DNA of 25,804 nt from a virus: positions 1 through 25,804 of IMG/VR virus record IMGVR_UViG_3300020202_000204. One strand, given 5' to 3'. The notes under the pieces are model-generated. The model saw nothing but the letters and a program-made list of their open reading frames with translations, did not search any database and was not told the DNA's origin. A program made the translations under genes and the position numbers. Shown in pieces: positions 6,636 through 15,201 of this stretch. Each line of letters opens with the position of its first letter. The first letter of the stretch is position 1.

Positions 6636-6982
6636 AACCTATATTTATTACACTGTTTTGCTTTCTGCTTGTTGGCTGTGAAGGCAAGATCGTTCCAGCC
6701 ATCGCTAAAATACAAGGGTATGAGGTCGTAGGCTCGTTCAAGGGAACGGTGGTTTATCACGATAATTCAAACTTTGAATTCCAAGGCGTCTGCTCAATGA
6801 CCACAACTGAGGATTATAGAGTAGTTAACTGGGTTGAGCTTGATAACGGAAAAACCACATGGGCTTATGGCCCTAAAATGTGTGATGTCGGGACGAGAGT
6901 GATTGTTGACATCTATGTCATGCGCGAAGGGCTTTTCAGTGGAGAAGATTTTTACAGGCAGACTTTCAAGATTATTGAATAA
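6632..6982 (+). CDS. Small lipoprotein, 116 aa
   Basis: Protein with a clear lipoprotein signal peptide ending in lipobox LVGC (Cys16). The mature part of about 100 residues looks beta-rich and has two cysteines (CSMTT and MCDVG) that could form a disulfide in the periplasm. The last residues (FYRQTFKIIE) look like a terminal beta strand. It is the second lipoprotein of this island and probably acts in the envelope. It is too large and too ordered for a typical o-spanin, and no inner-membrane spanin partner is obvious. Function unknown. Confidence 0.65.
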   Translation: MKPIFITLFCFLLVGCEGKIVPAIAKIQGYEVVGSFKGTVVYHDNSNFEFQGVCSMTTTEDYRVVNWVELDNGKTTWAYGPKMCDVGTRVIVDIYVMREGLFSGEDFYRQTFKIIE

Positions 6983-7041
6983 ATGAACACCCAAACCCTT
7001 CTAGCGGATCAGGCTAGGACAAAACCCGAAAGGTTTATCCT

Positions 7042-7476
7042 ATGGCGATCCGTACACTGGTCAAAGTCGCAGTCCTAATCTCACTCATGGTCTACGCTCA
7101 GGCCCATATGAGCGAACAGCTACAGTCAAGAGGCCGTCAGCTTGCATTTCTGCGAAACCTGCCACACCGCTATCTTGGAATGCTCTACTACTCGTGGCTA
7201 CTCCAACAGCACCGAACCGATTACTTGGCGCAATACGCCATCAACTGGAACATTGCCGTTCGTGACCGTGGAGCCATCTTGGAAGGTATGACAAAGCCCG
7301 TGGTGACGCTGCTCATCCTAAAACAGATGCAAGATCATCCAGAAGATGAAGCCTTGCGACGACTCGGAAAGCTTATGGTCAAACAGGAGTTTAAAGACCG
7401 CGCTGAGAACCTAATGCCCGCGCAACCTGTGATCGACACTGCTCCGACTGTGCTAGGTGAGTCTTTACCCCGATAA
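7042..7476 (+). CDS. Secreted helical protein, last gene of the plus-strand block
   Basis: Protein of 144 residues with a Sec-type signal peptide: basic start, hydrophobic core of about 12 residues, and a cleavage motif AQA after residue 21. The mature part is helical and rich in Leu, Arg and Gln, with HRYLGMLYYSWLLQQHR and a Pro-rich tail. The start follows CGAAAGG at a workable distance. It is the only gene after 3.2 kb not coupled by an ATGA overlap; about 59 bases separate it from the lipoprotein gene. Its last 86 bases overlap a minus-strand frame. Unknown family; likely periplasmic. Confidence 0.6.
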   Translation: MAIRTLVKVAVLISLMVYAQAHMSEQLQSRGRQLAFLRNLPHRYLGMLYYSWLLQQHRTDYLAQYAINWNIAVRDRGAILEGMTKPVVTLLILKQMQDHPEDEALRRLGKLMVKQEFKDRAENLMPAQPVIDTAPTVLGESLPR

Positions 7477-7537
7477 GGATTAAGCCGCCTACGATCACAA
7501 TTGCGCCGAGGATGGAGAGAGCGAGGAAGAGGATCAT
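7391..7537 (-). CDS. Tiny membrane protein at the end of the structural operon, 48 aa
   Basis: Frame of 48 codons whose ATG overlaps the stop of the 681-residue ejection-type gene (ATGA). Residues 2-24 are one continuous hydrophobic helix with Gly-Gly near its end (ILGAIVIVGGLILIG). The rest is a hydrophilic, basic tail with one Cys. It overlaps the 3' end of the plus-strand gene 7042-7476 by 86 bases on the opposite strand. Coupling and hydrophobicity support it, but the tail may be shaped by the opposing gene. Could be a holin-like protein; not assigned. Confidence 0.4.
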   Translation of the reverse strand: MILFLALSILGAIVIVGGLILIGVKTHLAQSEQCRSQVARALGSQRGL

Positions 7538-9579
7538 TTAGATTCGATGGCTTTTTTAAGGATCAAATCGCGCTCGGTGGGAGTCATGTCTTTTCGATCT
7601 TTGGATTCTGAAACTATCCCCGAAAGCTTGGCGATCAACTCATTTGCTTTGGGTGAGGTTAATGGGGTCTGAATGGCCTCCGTTAAAAACTTTGTGCCCC
7701 AATTGCTTGTATAAAGCTTGGCTAGCACAGGAGGAGTAATGGCAACCGCGCCACCCGCTAAAGGATTGTGCATAAACAAGCTGCCGACGCCCGCGCCATA
7801 GCTGAATGTAACAACTTGAGGAGCTGTTCCAGATGGATTGCCAACGCGCTTTTCCATCTTTGAAACAGATTCCGCAACTTTCCAAAACTTTTGGATCTCA
7901 GTCACCTTTTGCTTTCCGAACACGGCTTCAAGGTTCTCAGGGGTGAACTTTGCAAGACTTGTTCCAAACTTATCGGGAGAGAAAGCGTCGATGCCATCTG
8001 TTTTTAAGATTCTTTCCATGACCGCACGTTGCACGGGCTGGAATCGGTTCACTCCAAGGGCGGACTTCAATCCGTTAATTTCTTGGACGGTCCCAGGCTG
8101 CGCAATCATGTCGTAGACCAAGCCGGGATCTTTCTGAATGATTCTTTGGATTTTAGGATCGTTAAAGATTCGAGCCCCCTTGCCGTAGAAACCGTTAGCA
8201 AGCTCGAATGTCTGTTGAACCTGTCCACCTTGAAGCCGCGCAAAATCACCCAGACTCTTATCCATTTCACTCTTAATCATACCGAGCTTTCGCGCAACCT
8301 CGCCGCGCTCATTCTTCACTGCGCTGTTGATTTCGTCGTTCAATGCCGCTCGAATATCTAGGAATGTCCGAACATCTGTTGATTTTGGCAAGGCTTTGCC
8401 TGTGGGGTCAGCTTCGCCAACGAATGTTTTGAGTTGCGCAACCAGCTTTGAAGATCCAAGCCCCTCCTTATTGACTTCTCGCTCAATAAAGTCCTCTGCC
8501 AAGTCCCGAGAGCGACCCAATTGAATCTGCGTTCCTTTTGGCACAGACTGCTCAAATTTATCGTACAATTTTGATGCCGTAACTTTGAATCGGCTTTCCC
8601 GTGAGGCAATGCGCGATTGCACAACATCGCCAAAAGTCTGCTCGCTCATCCTTTGGCCGCTGTCATCAAGAAGGCTGTTAGCTTTATTGGAAAGTCCTTC
8701 CTGCACCGCTTCTCGCCGCGCCTGCATGATTCCAGAGGATAGGGGGACATTCTGCAACGCCTTCTCAGTCAAACCAAGCTGCCTTGATCCTGACGCCTGC
8801 GCTGCTGTAATAGGGATGTCCATACTCTTCGCCGTCTGGATGAGTTGGCCCGCTTCAGGATTGATCTTGCCCGCCAAAACCTTTTGAAGCAAAGCAGGAG
8901 AGCCAAGAGCCGCTGGCAGAATCGCACTAAGAGCCCCCGTTTTCAGCGCATCCTTGCCAATCTGCATTTTGTCATTAGCAAGACGGTCAATGCCGCCCTC
9001 CTTGATACTTTCACTAGCACCCATGCCACCGCCAAGGATGCCAGCCGCGCCGATTCGTCCAAGATTGCTTGTTACTTGAAACACCTTGCCCGCAGGCACC
9101 ACGCCGCCAACAAGATTGCCCGTCAACACCGTGCCGGGATTCTCTTCAGCAACGCGGTTAACGCCGAGCGCATCCACAGCTTCAGGCGATGCCATCTTGG
9201 CCTTGAGAAGTAAATCTTGAATGATGCGAGCAGGCCCAGAGGTGAAGCCGCCGCCTACTGTGGCAGCTAAAGCGCGAGGAATTGCACCTTGTCCTTTGAC
9301 GCCTACCTTTTGATCTGGAAAGCCGCCATTAACCAACATCAGCCGCTCAGGATCACGCGCTACAGCTCGTTCTTGTGCGATCTTAAGAGCTTCCTCTCGT
9401 GTGGTCGTGCGCCCGATGCCAGCATGAGGAACGCCGCCTTGGTCAACAGGAGCCGCCGCCGATTGCTGCCCATCGAAATGCTCGATTGCCTCGTCAACGT
9501 CCTGCTCGTTCGGCTCATTCTCAAAGTCAACCTTGTAAGTCTTGCCCGTCTTCGCGCTCTGTAGTTCGTATGTGGGCAT
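7534..9579 (-). CDS. Large internal virion / DNA-ejection-type protein
   Basis: Protein of 681 residues, the largest and one of the last in the structural operon. The N terminus (MPTYELQSAKTGKTYKVDFE, then a DVDEAIEHF helix) resembles the short leading domain common on phage internal virion proteins. Then come a Gly/Ala-rich region with hydrophobic glycine-zipper-like stretches (about residues 150-235) and long charged helical regions. No lysozyme or transglycosylase active site is visible. In podoviruses the genes after the tail hub encode ejection proteins that leave the capsid and form a channel across the envelope. Role is inferred from position, size and composition. Confidence 0.6.
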   Translation of the reverse strand: MPTYELQSAKTGKTYKVDFENEPNEQDVDEAIEHFDGQQSAAAPVDQGGVPHAGIGRTTTREEALKIAQERAVARDPERLMLVNGGFPDQKVGVKGQGAIPRALAATVGGGFTSGPARIIQDLLLKAKMASPEAVDALGVNRVAEENPGTVLTGNLVGGVVPAGKVFQVTSNLGRIGAAGILGGGMGASESIKEGGIDRLANDKMQIGKDALKTGALSAILPAALGSPALLQKVLAGKINPEAGQLIQTAKSMDIPITAAQASGSRQLGLTEKALQNVPLSSGIMQARREAVQEGLSNKANSLLDDSGQRMSEQTFGDVVQSRIASRESRFKVTASKLYDKFEQSVPKGTQIQLGRSRDLAEDFIEREVNKEGLGSSKLVAQLKTFVGEADPTGKALPKSTDVRTFLDIRAALNDEINSAVKNERGEVARKLGMIKSEMDKSLGDFARLQGGQVQQTFELANGFYGKGARIFNDPKIQRIIQKDPGLVYDMIAQPGTVQEINGLKSALGVNRFQPVQRAVMERILKTDGIDAFSPDKFGTSLAKFTPENLEAVFGKQKVTEIQKFWKVAESVSKMEKRVGNPSGTAPQVVTFSYGAGVGSLFMHNPLAGGAVAITPPVLAKLYTSNWGTKFLTEAIQTPLTSPKANELIAKLSGIVSESKDRKDMTPTERDLILKKAIESK

Positions 9580-10694
9580 TATTGAGCTAGCTTATATTTG
9601 TTGCCGTTCTTCGTGGCTGGAACTGAGGATGCTCCATTTTTTTCGCGCAATCCTAAATCCTCAATATTGACGCCGTTCCGCTTTGCAATTCCCTTATAAA
9701 CATCGGCACGCTCATCGTAACGCTTCTGAGCCGCACCATAGAACCGCTGGGAAAGCTCAAAGAGTGCCTGTCTATCCGCTGGCTGTAAGCCAACACCGCC
9801 CGATAACACCTTGTCGGCAATACCTGCGATTCGGTTGAACAATGCTTGATCGTTGGCTGTTCTCAGATATTCCGAAGGCATGACAACGGAATCAGGAGCG
9901 ATCATCTTATTGAAGACGTTAATCAGGGATTGATCCACTGCGAGGAAGTTATTCGTCTTTTGCGCTTCCTGCATCGTCTCTTTCATCAAATCAAATTGGC
10001 CATCAATGATGGTGAAATCCTTGATTGTCTTGTCCTGCTGGATGTCATCACGTAAGCCCGCCGCCGTTTCCTGCCCCTTGAGCTTGATTTTGCTTTCTTG
10101 CTGTATCTCTGCAAGGCTCTTCGCGCTTGCTCTGTCCTTTTCAGACTCTCCGGCTCTAAAGGCTTGCTTATCTTCTTCAAGGCCCGCTGAAGCCTGCGCC
10201 TGTGCCGCAATGGTGCCAGGCATAGCAGGACCACCGCCCTGTGATGGTAGAATGTTTTCGTAAACCGTTGTTCCATCTGGAAGTGTTCGAGTAACAACCC
10301 CCAAGCCTGAATGCACTTTCGGCATGTTCGCTTTTACTCCCCAAATAGCTTTGTTCTTTTCAATCGCTTCGTTGAGCAGCCGTTGATTCTCTGCATCCCG
10401 AGCCGCCTTACTAAAAGCAAACCCATCAAAGCCCGTAGCCTGCAAATCCCCACCCATTTGCTGCCCAGGTTGCAATGGAACAATTCCCGTTTCAGGATTG
10501 ATCAAAGCCTTCAACCGCAACTCATTGGCAAGCTTGCGCTGTTCATCCTCTAGCTGAAAATTCCTCGCAGTTCGTTCCTGTAAGGTCGTTCCACGGTTCA
10601 TTACCCGATCAAGCGACTCTCCGATGCCGGAAAGACTTTGGTTGATGATGTTCCCGGCCTGTCCTGCGCGAATGATGTTATCCCATTTAGACAT
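9579..10694 (-). CDS. Internal virion-type coiled-coil protein
   Basis: Protein of 371 residues, helical and rich in Gln, Ala, Lys and Glu. It starts with an amphipathic, Gly-containing helix (MSKWDNIIRAGQAGNIINQ) and has coiled-coil-prone stretches at about residues 40-65 and 165-230. No membrane segment. The stop overlaps the next start by one base (TAATG). Lying between the Gly/Met-rich 314-residue protein and the 681-residue protein, it fits the middle member of a three-protein ejection set such as T7 gp14-gp15-gp16, although no sequence similarity can be claimed. No Shine-Dalgarno sequence is seen before its ATG. Confidence 0.5.
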   Translation of the reverse strand: MSKWDNIIRAGQAGNIINQSLSGIGESLDRVMNRGTTLQERTARNFQLEDEQRKLANELRLKALINPETGIVPLQPGQQMGGDLQATGFDGFAFSKAARDAENQRLLNEAIEKNKAIWGVKANMPKVHSGLGVVTRTLPDGTTVYENILPSQGGGPAMPGTIAAQAQASAGLEEDKQAFRAGESEKDRASAKSLAEIQQESKIKLKGQETAAGLRDDIQQDKTIKDFTIIDGQFDLMKETMQEAQKTNNFLAVDQSLINVFNKMIAPDSVVMPSEYLRTANDQALFNRIAGIADKVLSGGVGLQPADRQALFELSQRFYGAAQKRYDERADVYKGIAKRNGVNIEDLGLREKNGASSVPATKNGNKYKLAQ

Positions 10695-10699
10695 AGATT

Positions 10700-11644
10700 T
10701 TAACCGTAGTAAGGCTGATTCCAGCTCATTGTTGGGCTTTTCATTTGCGGGTTAAATCCTCCAGTTCCACCACCGCCGCCACCAAACGCACCCGCCAAGT
10801 TACTCGCTCCACCCATGGCACCCATGCCAGCCATAGGATTACCCATGGCCGCACCAGCCGCACCGCCTGCAATCTGTCCCAAGCCTTGACCCACTTGTAG
10901 CCCGAACATAATATCTTCCTGCAACGGATTGCTAGTGTTTGCATGCTGCCATTGTGCTTGATGCTGCTTCATCTGGTTAGCCGCATTGATGTTGTTAGCA
11001 TTCATTCCAGCTCCCTGCATTCCAAAGCCCATCATTTGCCCAGTCGAAGGAATCAAGTTACCAGCCATGCCGCTAACATCAGGCGCGCCGAAAGGCGTCA
11101 TGCTTTGAACCTGTCCCATTTGATCTAATGGATTACGACCGGAAAGCACCTGTAAGGCATTGGCCACTCGTGCTTGCTCCCGTGCGAACCGCTGAGAGGC
11201 AAGAAAGGCTGTTTCATCCAAGGCGTCACTCTGGCCAGTCCCAAAGCCACGATTGACCTGTGCCTGACGGAAATCCTCTGTCATATGGCGTTGCTCATCA
11301 GGATTTAAATTCCCGCCAAGTGAAAGATTGCCAGCAACCCGCTCCATTAAGGATTCGCGCAACTTGAAGCCGCTAGGGTCAGCTTGCTTCACTCTATCCA
11401 ATGCCAGCCCGATCAATGCAGGACCGCCTACGCGCTGATTTTGAATGAAGTGCTGCAACATCTGAGGAGCCTGTGCCCCTTGGATGTCAGTCATCTTCTG
11501 CCCGTACTGGTCAAGTAGGGGCATTGCCGATTCGAAATTAGCTCTATTGGCCGCTCCTGCGTCGGCCGATAATTGACCTATGGTTGGTGCCGGTGCAAAA
11601 GCCTGCATTTCGGGTGATTGGGGGGTTACTTCTTCACCGCACAT
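10700..11644 (-). CDS. Gly/Met-rich internal virion-type protein
   Basis: Protein of 314 residues with a strong ribosome site (AAAGGAG seven bases before the ATG), unusual in this operon. The N-terminal two thirds are helical (for example RHMTEDFRQAQVNRGFGTG). The C-terminal third is very rich in Gly, Met, Ala and Asn, including GGAAGAAMGNPMAGMGAMGG and a run of six glycines. Such small, Gly-rich, mildly hydrophobic proteins directly after the tail hub are typical of the first ejection protein in podoviruses. Function inferred from order and composition only. Confidence 0.5.
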   Translation of the reverse strand: MCGEEVTPQSPEMQAFAPAPTIGQLSADAGAANRANFESAMPLLDQYGQKMTDIQGAQAPQMLQHFIQNQRVGGPALIGLALDRVKQADPSGFKLRESLMERVAGNLSLGGNLNPDEQRHMTEDFRQAQVNRGFGTGQSDALDETAFLASQRFAREQARVANALQVLSGRNPLDQMGQVQSMTPFGAPDVSGMAGNLIPSTGQMMGFGMQGAGMNANNINAANQMKQHQAQWQHANTSNPLQEDIMFGLQVGQGLGQIAGGAAGAAMGNPMAGMGAMGGASNLAGAFGGGGGGTGGFNPQMKSPTMSWNQPYYG

Positions 11645-11645
11645 A

Positions 11646-12005
11646 TTATGCTCCTTTGAAAAGGGTTAAGTTCATATCTTTAAAGTCCAGTCGTGGAAGC
11701 AGCTCACTCCAGTCAGATTTAGGATTTACGGCTGTAATGCTTTCGCCATATTGAATGTCACTCCATGCCTTCAACGCCTTGATCATCTCGAGAGCCACGC
11801 GCCCCTTTCCGTGCTCAGGATGGAATGCCACCGTCAAAACAGGCGTCTGGATCAATTGGGTGTAGCCAAGCCACTTTCCTGACCCATCCACCGCAACAAG
11901 CGTTACACGCGCAGGATTCGGCTTGTGATCAAAGCTTTCAGCAAAGCCGATAAGCCTATCCCATTCTTTTGACCCAGGTACTACGCGAACGAATTTAATG
12001 CTCAT
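11646..12005 (-). CDS. GNAT-like acyltransferase, small
   Basis: Protein of 119 residues from the ATG at 12005, two bases after the fibre gene stop; the frame can be extended to 12038 but only by overlapping that gene. Motifs loosely fit a small GNAT fold: VTLVAVDGSGKWLGYTQ as the strand pair before motif A, LTVAFHPEHGKGRVALEMI as the acyl-CoA-binding loop region, and LLPRLDFKDMNLTLFKGA as the C-terminal strand. The usual Q/RxxGxG/A signature is degenerate (HGKGRVA). Small GNAT-like proteins occur in phage tail regions, with unknown targets. Moderate to low confidence in the enzyme activity. Confidence 0.45.
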   Translation of the reverse strand: MSIKFVRVVPGSKEWDRLIGFAESFDHKPNPARVTLVAVDGSGKWLGYTQLIQTPVLTVAFHPEHGKGRVALEMIKALKAWSDIQYGESITAVNPKSDWSELLPRLDFKDMNLTLFKGA

Positions 12006-12007
12006 AG

Positions 12008-12922
12008 TTATTTGAATGCGTTGACCTTCAAGAGCCACTTGGTGTTATCAATGGCGAGTGATGCGCCAGTACCTTTGTCTAAGATGTAAAACGTGTTTGC
12101 CGTGTTCCCATAGCGAAGAACCAGGGTTGTGGTAGTTGGGACAATGGCAACACCAGTGTTTTGCCCTGATAGAACCGTTGTAAAGGAAACAGCAACCTCA
12201 TCATTCGCTGAATAGCCGCCTTCCGTGGAGGTATTAATTAGCTTTGCAAAAACAAGCGAGGGCGTGTCCCCAAGCCCATGAGTCAGCGTTACAGTCCCAG
12301 CCGCCGTGATCACAACGCCCGTACTCATATAAGCCTTAGAGAAAGGCGTGATGGTCGTGTCTAGGACGCCTGAAGGGTTAAGCTTAACCACCTTTCCAGA
12401 GTCAGCCGCACCCGCGCTGTTCGTGGTTCCAGATACAGCCGCCGACGAAACCTGATTATTGGCATATGTCAGCGTTGTGCTAGGCCCAGCATAGTTTATC
12501 GTCGTGTTGACGTTCGTGTGCCAGTGTGTGCCAGAGCGGAAATTCAGGTTCGTGTTTAGCTCAATCTCTGTAAGCGTGTTTGTAACAATGTTGTTGGCTG
12601 TGATCGTCCTAGATCCGATGTCTGAGCCTGTAAGCGTGGCGTCCAACACCTTCGCGCTCGTCACCGAATTAGGCGCGAGGTCAATAGCTCCGATAGTTCC
12701 ATCTGTGATGTCCCCTGAAACGATGTCGGAAATCGTTGCGTTGTTAATCGCGTTGTTGAGGTGGTAATACTGAACCGTCTGGTTTGTCGTGAACGTGACG
12801 CCAGTTGTTACCGTAGCCGCATGAGTGGAAGGCAGCGGGTTTGCCATCCAAGAAGCAACGAAGCTACCGAATAACGCCCCAATGAAAAGAGCCGCGAAGA
12901 ATTGTTGTTTAGTGCATTTCAT
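12008..12922 (-). CDS. Fibre-like repeat protein with an N-terminal signal peptide
   Basis: Protein of 304 residues. The N terminus has Lys residues, a hydrophobic core (ALFIGALFGSFVASW) and a THA-A cleavage-like site near residue 35. Residues 66-122 hold loose repeats with the rhythm D-I-x-D-G-T-I, N-S-V-T-S-A-K and T-I-T-A-N-N-I, as in trimeric phage fibre shafts. The C-terminal part is beta-rich and Thr/Ser/Asn-rich. Placed just after the tail hub, it fits a receptor-binding fibre. A Sec signal on a virion fibre would be odd, since virions assemble in the cytoplasm; the hydrophobic segment may instead anchor or interact within the particle. Fibre role is inferred. Confidence 0.55.
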   Translation of the reverse strand: MKCTKQQFFAALFIGALFGSFVASWMANPLPSTHAATVTTGVTFTTNQTVQYYHLNNAINNATISDIVSGDITDGTIGAIDLAPNSVTSAKVLDATLTGSDIGSRTITANNIVTNTLTEIELNTNLNFRSGTHWHTNVNTTINYAGPSTTLTYANNQVSSAAVSGTTNSAGAADSGKVVKLNPSGVLDTTITPFSKAYMSTGVVITAAGTVTLTHGLGDTPSLVFAKLINTSTEGGYSANDEVAVSFTTVLSGQNTGVAIVPTTTTLVLRYGNTANTFYILDKGTGASLAIDNTKWLLKVNAFK

Positions 12923-12924
12923 CT

Positions 12925-14469
12925 CTAGTAACCTCGTGTTAAAGCGTTGTGGATCTTTGCCCGCAAAGTCATCTGTTTAAGCGACAGCAAGCCGCCAGTG
13001 TGCGAAAGTCTTGGCTGCCAGAATCGGCTTTGACCAATGCCGAAGAAGGTTAGCGGGATGAAATCGAGCACCCCACCAGAGCCGAGCGTTACAGGCAGCG
13101 TGAAGGGCAATGACACACCATCTGATCCAACCGCTTCTGTTTGAAGAAGAGCCTCTACGCTGTCGTCCAGAGCGTAGGAAATAGTAATGTCACCGTAAGT
13201 GTCCACAACCTGCAATTCGCCATCCAAAACAGTCTTGTCATGGCGTTGCGTGCCAAAATCGAGCGAACGCATATGAACTTCAGAAGTAATCGCCGTTCCA
13301 TCGTCGTCCTCGCCGTCAAACATGAGGTATAGAGCACCGTCGAGAGCGTCCATGTAATAAAGCTGCTCACGGTTGTTGAAATTGGTCACAACCCATTCCC
13401 CGGGCCGCATATTGTTCCATTCACCCACACACACAGGAATAAGACCGGAAGGGCTTTGAATCTGGTGAAGCATGTCAAAGGCAATGACCCCGTTGTTGTA
13501 ATTGGAGTTATCAAGGCACGCGCCCACGAGCAGGTAATTGTCGAACCACACCCCACGGGTTTTATTTCTTCTTGTGGCCTTAATCCTGCCCATGAGGTTG
13601 GGGTTCCAGTAGGTAATCGGCTGCGACACCCCGAAAGCCTTGTCAAACTGAGTGCGCTTGATTGACCGGATATGGCCATCAGCGGACATGAAAAAGGCGT
13701 CATCTCCAACGACTGTCACCCATGGCGAAATACTGCCTATCTCAGTGTCGAGCGTGTTCTTGGTCCAATTGCTCACGGAGGCATCTGACACAAGAAGCTC
13801 ATGTGAGGTTTTGCGCGTGAAAGCTAAAATCGTGTTGTTTCGATACATGGCAAGAGCTGTTAGTCCTTCGTTACCCTTGCTCGAAATGCGCGCCTGATTC
13901 GCCGCTCTATCCCATGTGGTGAGGTCATTGACGCTGCACACATAAACTGTATCATCGGTTCCAGCCGTGTCAGTCTTGCCAGCGAAAAGCTTGCTTGATT
14001 GCGGACAGTTCACCAAAGCCCTAGGCGGGTCTGTGTTGGTGTTTAACTCATCCGTCAACGTCACCGCTGAGCCATCCCAACTTCTCACGTTGTCATCTAC
14101 GCCCGCAAATATGGCAATCTTCCCATTGAGAATACCAAATGAAACAGGGTTCGATGTGTTCGTAAGCTGCACCGTTGGATCTATCTCGGTAAAGTTCGCC
14201 GCGCTGCCTTCCCACTTAAAAACACGTCCACCATTCACTTCGATAATGAAGAATGACGAAGGATTAGGACTAAACCAGCAAGCCCCTTGAGGATTCGCAC
14301 CAGGGGAATTAACCTTCTTAGTCCTGCCTCTGCGATTATCGAATAAGCCACCGGACCGAATCTCCATGTTGAGCCCGTAGCTGTATTGATTCTCCAATAG
14401 CTCAGAGGCATGGTCACGATCACGTTGACCACCCGAAAAGGACTTCAAAGTTACAGAGGGATATTCCAT
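12925..14469 (-). CDS. Tail hub / stabilisation protein, beta-propeller-like
   Basis: Protein of 514 residues. It starts with a Gly/Arg-rich segment (KSFSGGQRDRDHASELLENQ, then a GLNMEIRSGGLFDNRRG loop) typical of podovirus tail-hub proteins of the T7 gp12 / P22 gp10 kind. These open with a line about the gene feature positions in the polypeptide, followed by repeated blades with W/F-containing strands. Repeats around residues 65-330 carry motifs such as VFKWEGSAANF, VRSWDGSAVTL and YYMDALDGALYLMF. The hub seals the tail channel below the adaptor. It lies directly after the adaptor-like gene, as in podovirus tail modules. Confidence 0.72.
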   Translation of the reverse strand: MEYPSVTLKSFSGGQRDRDHASELLENQYSYGLNMEIRSGGLFDNRRGRTKKVNSPGANPQGACWFSPNPSSFFIIEVNGGRVFKWEGSAANFTEIDPTVQLTNTSNPVSFGILNGKIAIFAGVDDNVRSWDGSAVTLTDELNTNTDPPRALVNCPQSSKLFAGKTDTAGTDDTVYVCSVNDLTTWDRAANQARISSKGNEGLTALAMYRNNTILAFTRKTSHELLVSDASVSNWTKNTLDTEIGSISPWVTVVGDDAFFMSADGHIRSIKRTQFDKAFGVSQPITYWNPNLMGRIKATRRNKTRGVWFDNYLLVGACLDNSNYNNGVIAFDMLHQIQSPSGLIPVCVGEWNNMRPGEWVVTNFNNREQLYYMDALDGALYLMFDGEDDDGTAITSEVHMRSLDFGTQRHDKTVLDGELQVVDTYGDITISYALDDSVEALLQTEAVGSDGVSLPFTLPVTLGSGGVLDFIPLTFFGIGQSRFWQPRLSHTGGLLSLKQMTLRAKIHNALTRGY

Positions 14470-14474
14470 CGCGT

Positions 14475-15197
14475 TTAAACCCCTGTCTTACTCGTGAAAT
14501 TCACGTTCGATTTAAGCCCGATTTGCATCCGTGGAATGATTCGCCGCTTAGCTGCGCTCTGTACTTCCTGAGCGTCTACGAGGAGCCTGATTGCATTCTC
14601 GAACTTGGCTTCGTGCTTTGCCGCCTGAGCGTGATCTTCCCACCAGTAAGTAAACATGTCAGCCGTTGCACCTTCGATAAGGGCGTCAGAATCGCCAAGA
14701 ATCCATGTTTCATCGTTCGTCAGGTCTTGAAACCCAGCCTTACCCCAAAAGCTTAGGGTTGTGGCTGCTGTGTAAGATCCGAGAAGGTGAATACCGCTCT
14801 GCCCTCGATTGATGAAGTTAACCGGAGACGTTGAGGAAGCCCATGCGCCTGCGTCTACGCTATTCACCGCGCCGATATCTTCAGGTAGTAACGGGTTATC
14901 ACCTTCACGAACGGCTCCAATCTCATAGAAAGCCGCATCTCTACCTCTTCCATCTGTATCGAAACCGCTTTCAATAGAGATACTGGCAAGCGTGATAGCC
15001 TTTATCGTTGCCGCAACTGACTTCGAGCCTAGAATGACGTACTCTCTCCACAAACGCCGAGCCCACACGTTTTTAGCGCGTTGGTTGATATGCTGCTTGA
15101 TGTCAACAAGCGCATTCGTTGCGGGCGTGCTGCTGTTGTTAGGGATGCGAGAATTTCGCAACACCTTGAGAGCAGCCTGTGAGAGTGTGTCACTCAT
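14475..15197 (-). CDS. Tail tubular A / head-tail adaptor-like protein
   Basis: Protein of 240 residues lying immediately before the tail hub gene, the place of the adaptor (T7 gp11 / P22 gp4 type) that forms a ring between portal and hub. The N-terminal half is helical (SQAALKVLRNSRIPNN; INQRAKNVWARRLWREY). The central part is loop-rich with DTDGRGRDAAFYEIG, and the end is helical again (WWEDHAQAAKHEAKFENAIR) with a basic finish. That helix-loop-helix layout and length fit the family. No Shine-Dalgarno sequence is seen. Assignment rests on order, size and general fold rather than a diagnostic motif. Confidence 0.6.
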   Translation of the reverse strand: MSDTLSQAALKVLRNSRIPNNSSTPATNALVDIKQHINQRAKNVWARRLWREYVILGSKSVAATIKAITLASISIESGFDTDGRGRDAAFYEIGAVREGDNPLLPEDIGAVNSVDAGAWASSTSPVNFINRGQSGIHLLGSYTAATTLSFWGKAGFQDLTNDETWILGDSDALIEGATADMFTYWWEDHAQAAKHEAKFENAIRLLVDAQEVQSAAKRRIIPRMQIGLKSNVNFTSKTGV

Positions 15198-15201
15198 TCA
15201 C

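Noticed and set aside
6983-7078. 31-codon plus-strand frame directly after the second lipoprotein stop
   Set aside because: No ribosome site, no recognisable features, and it runs into the next gene out of frame; too weak to call.
12006-12038. Longer start for the GNAT-like gene
   Set aside because: It would lie wholly within the end of the fibre-like gene, and the ATG at 12005 sits two bases after that gene's stop.
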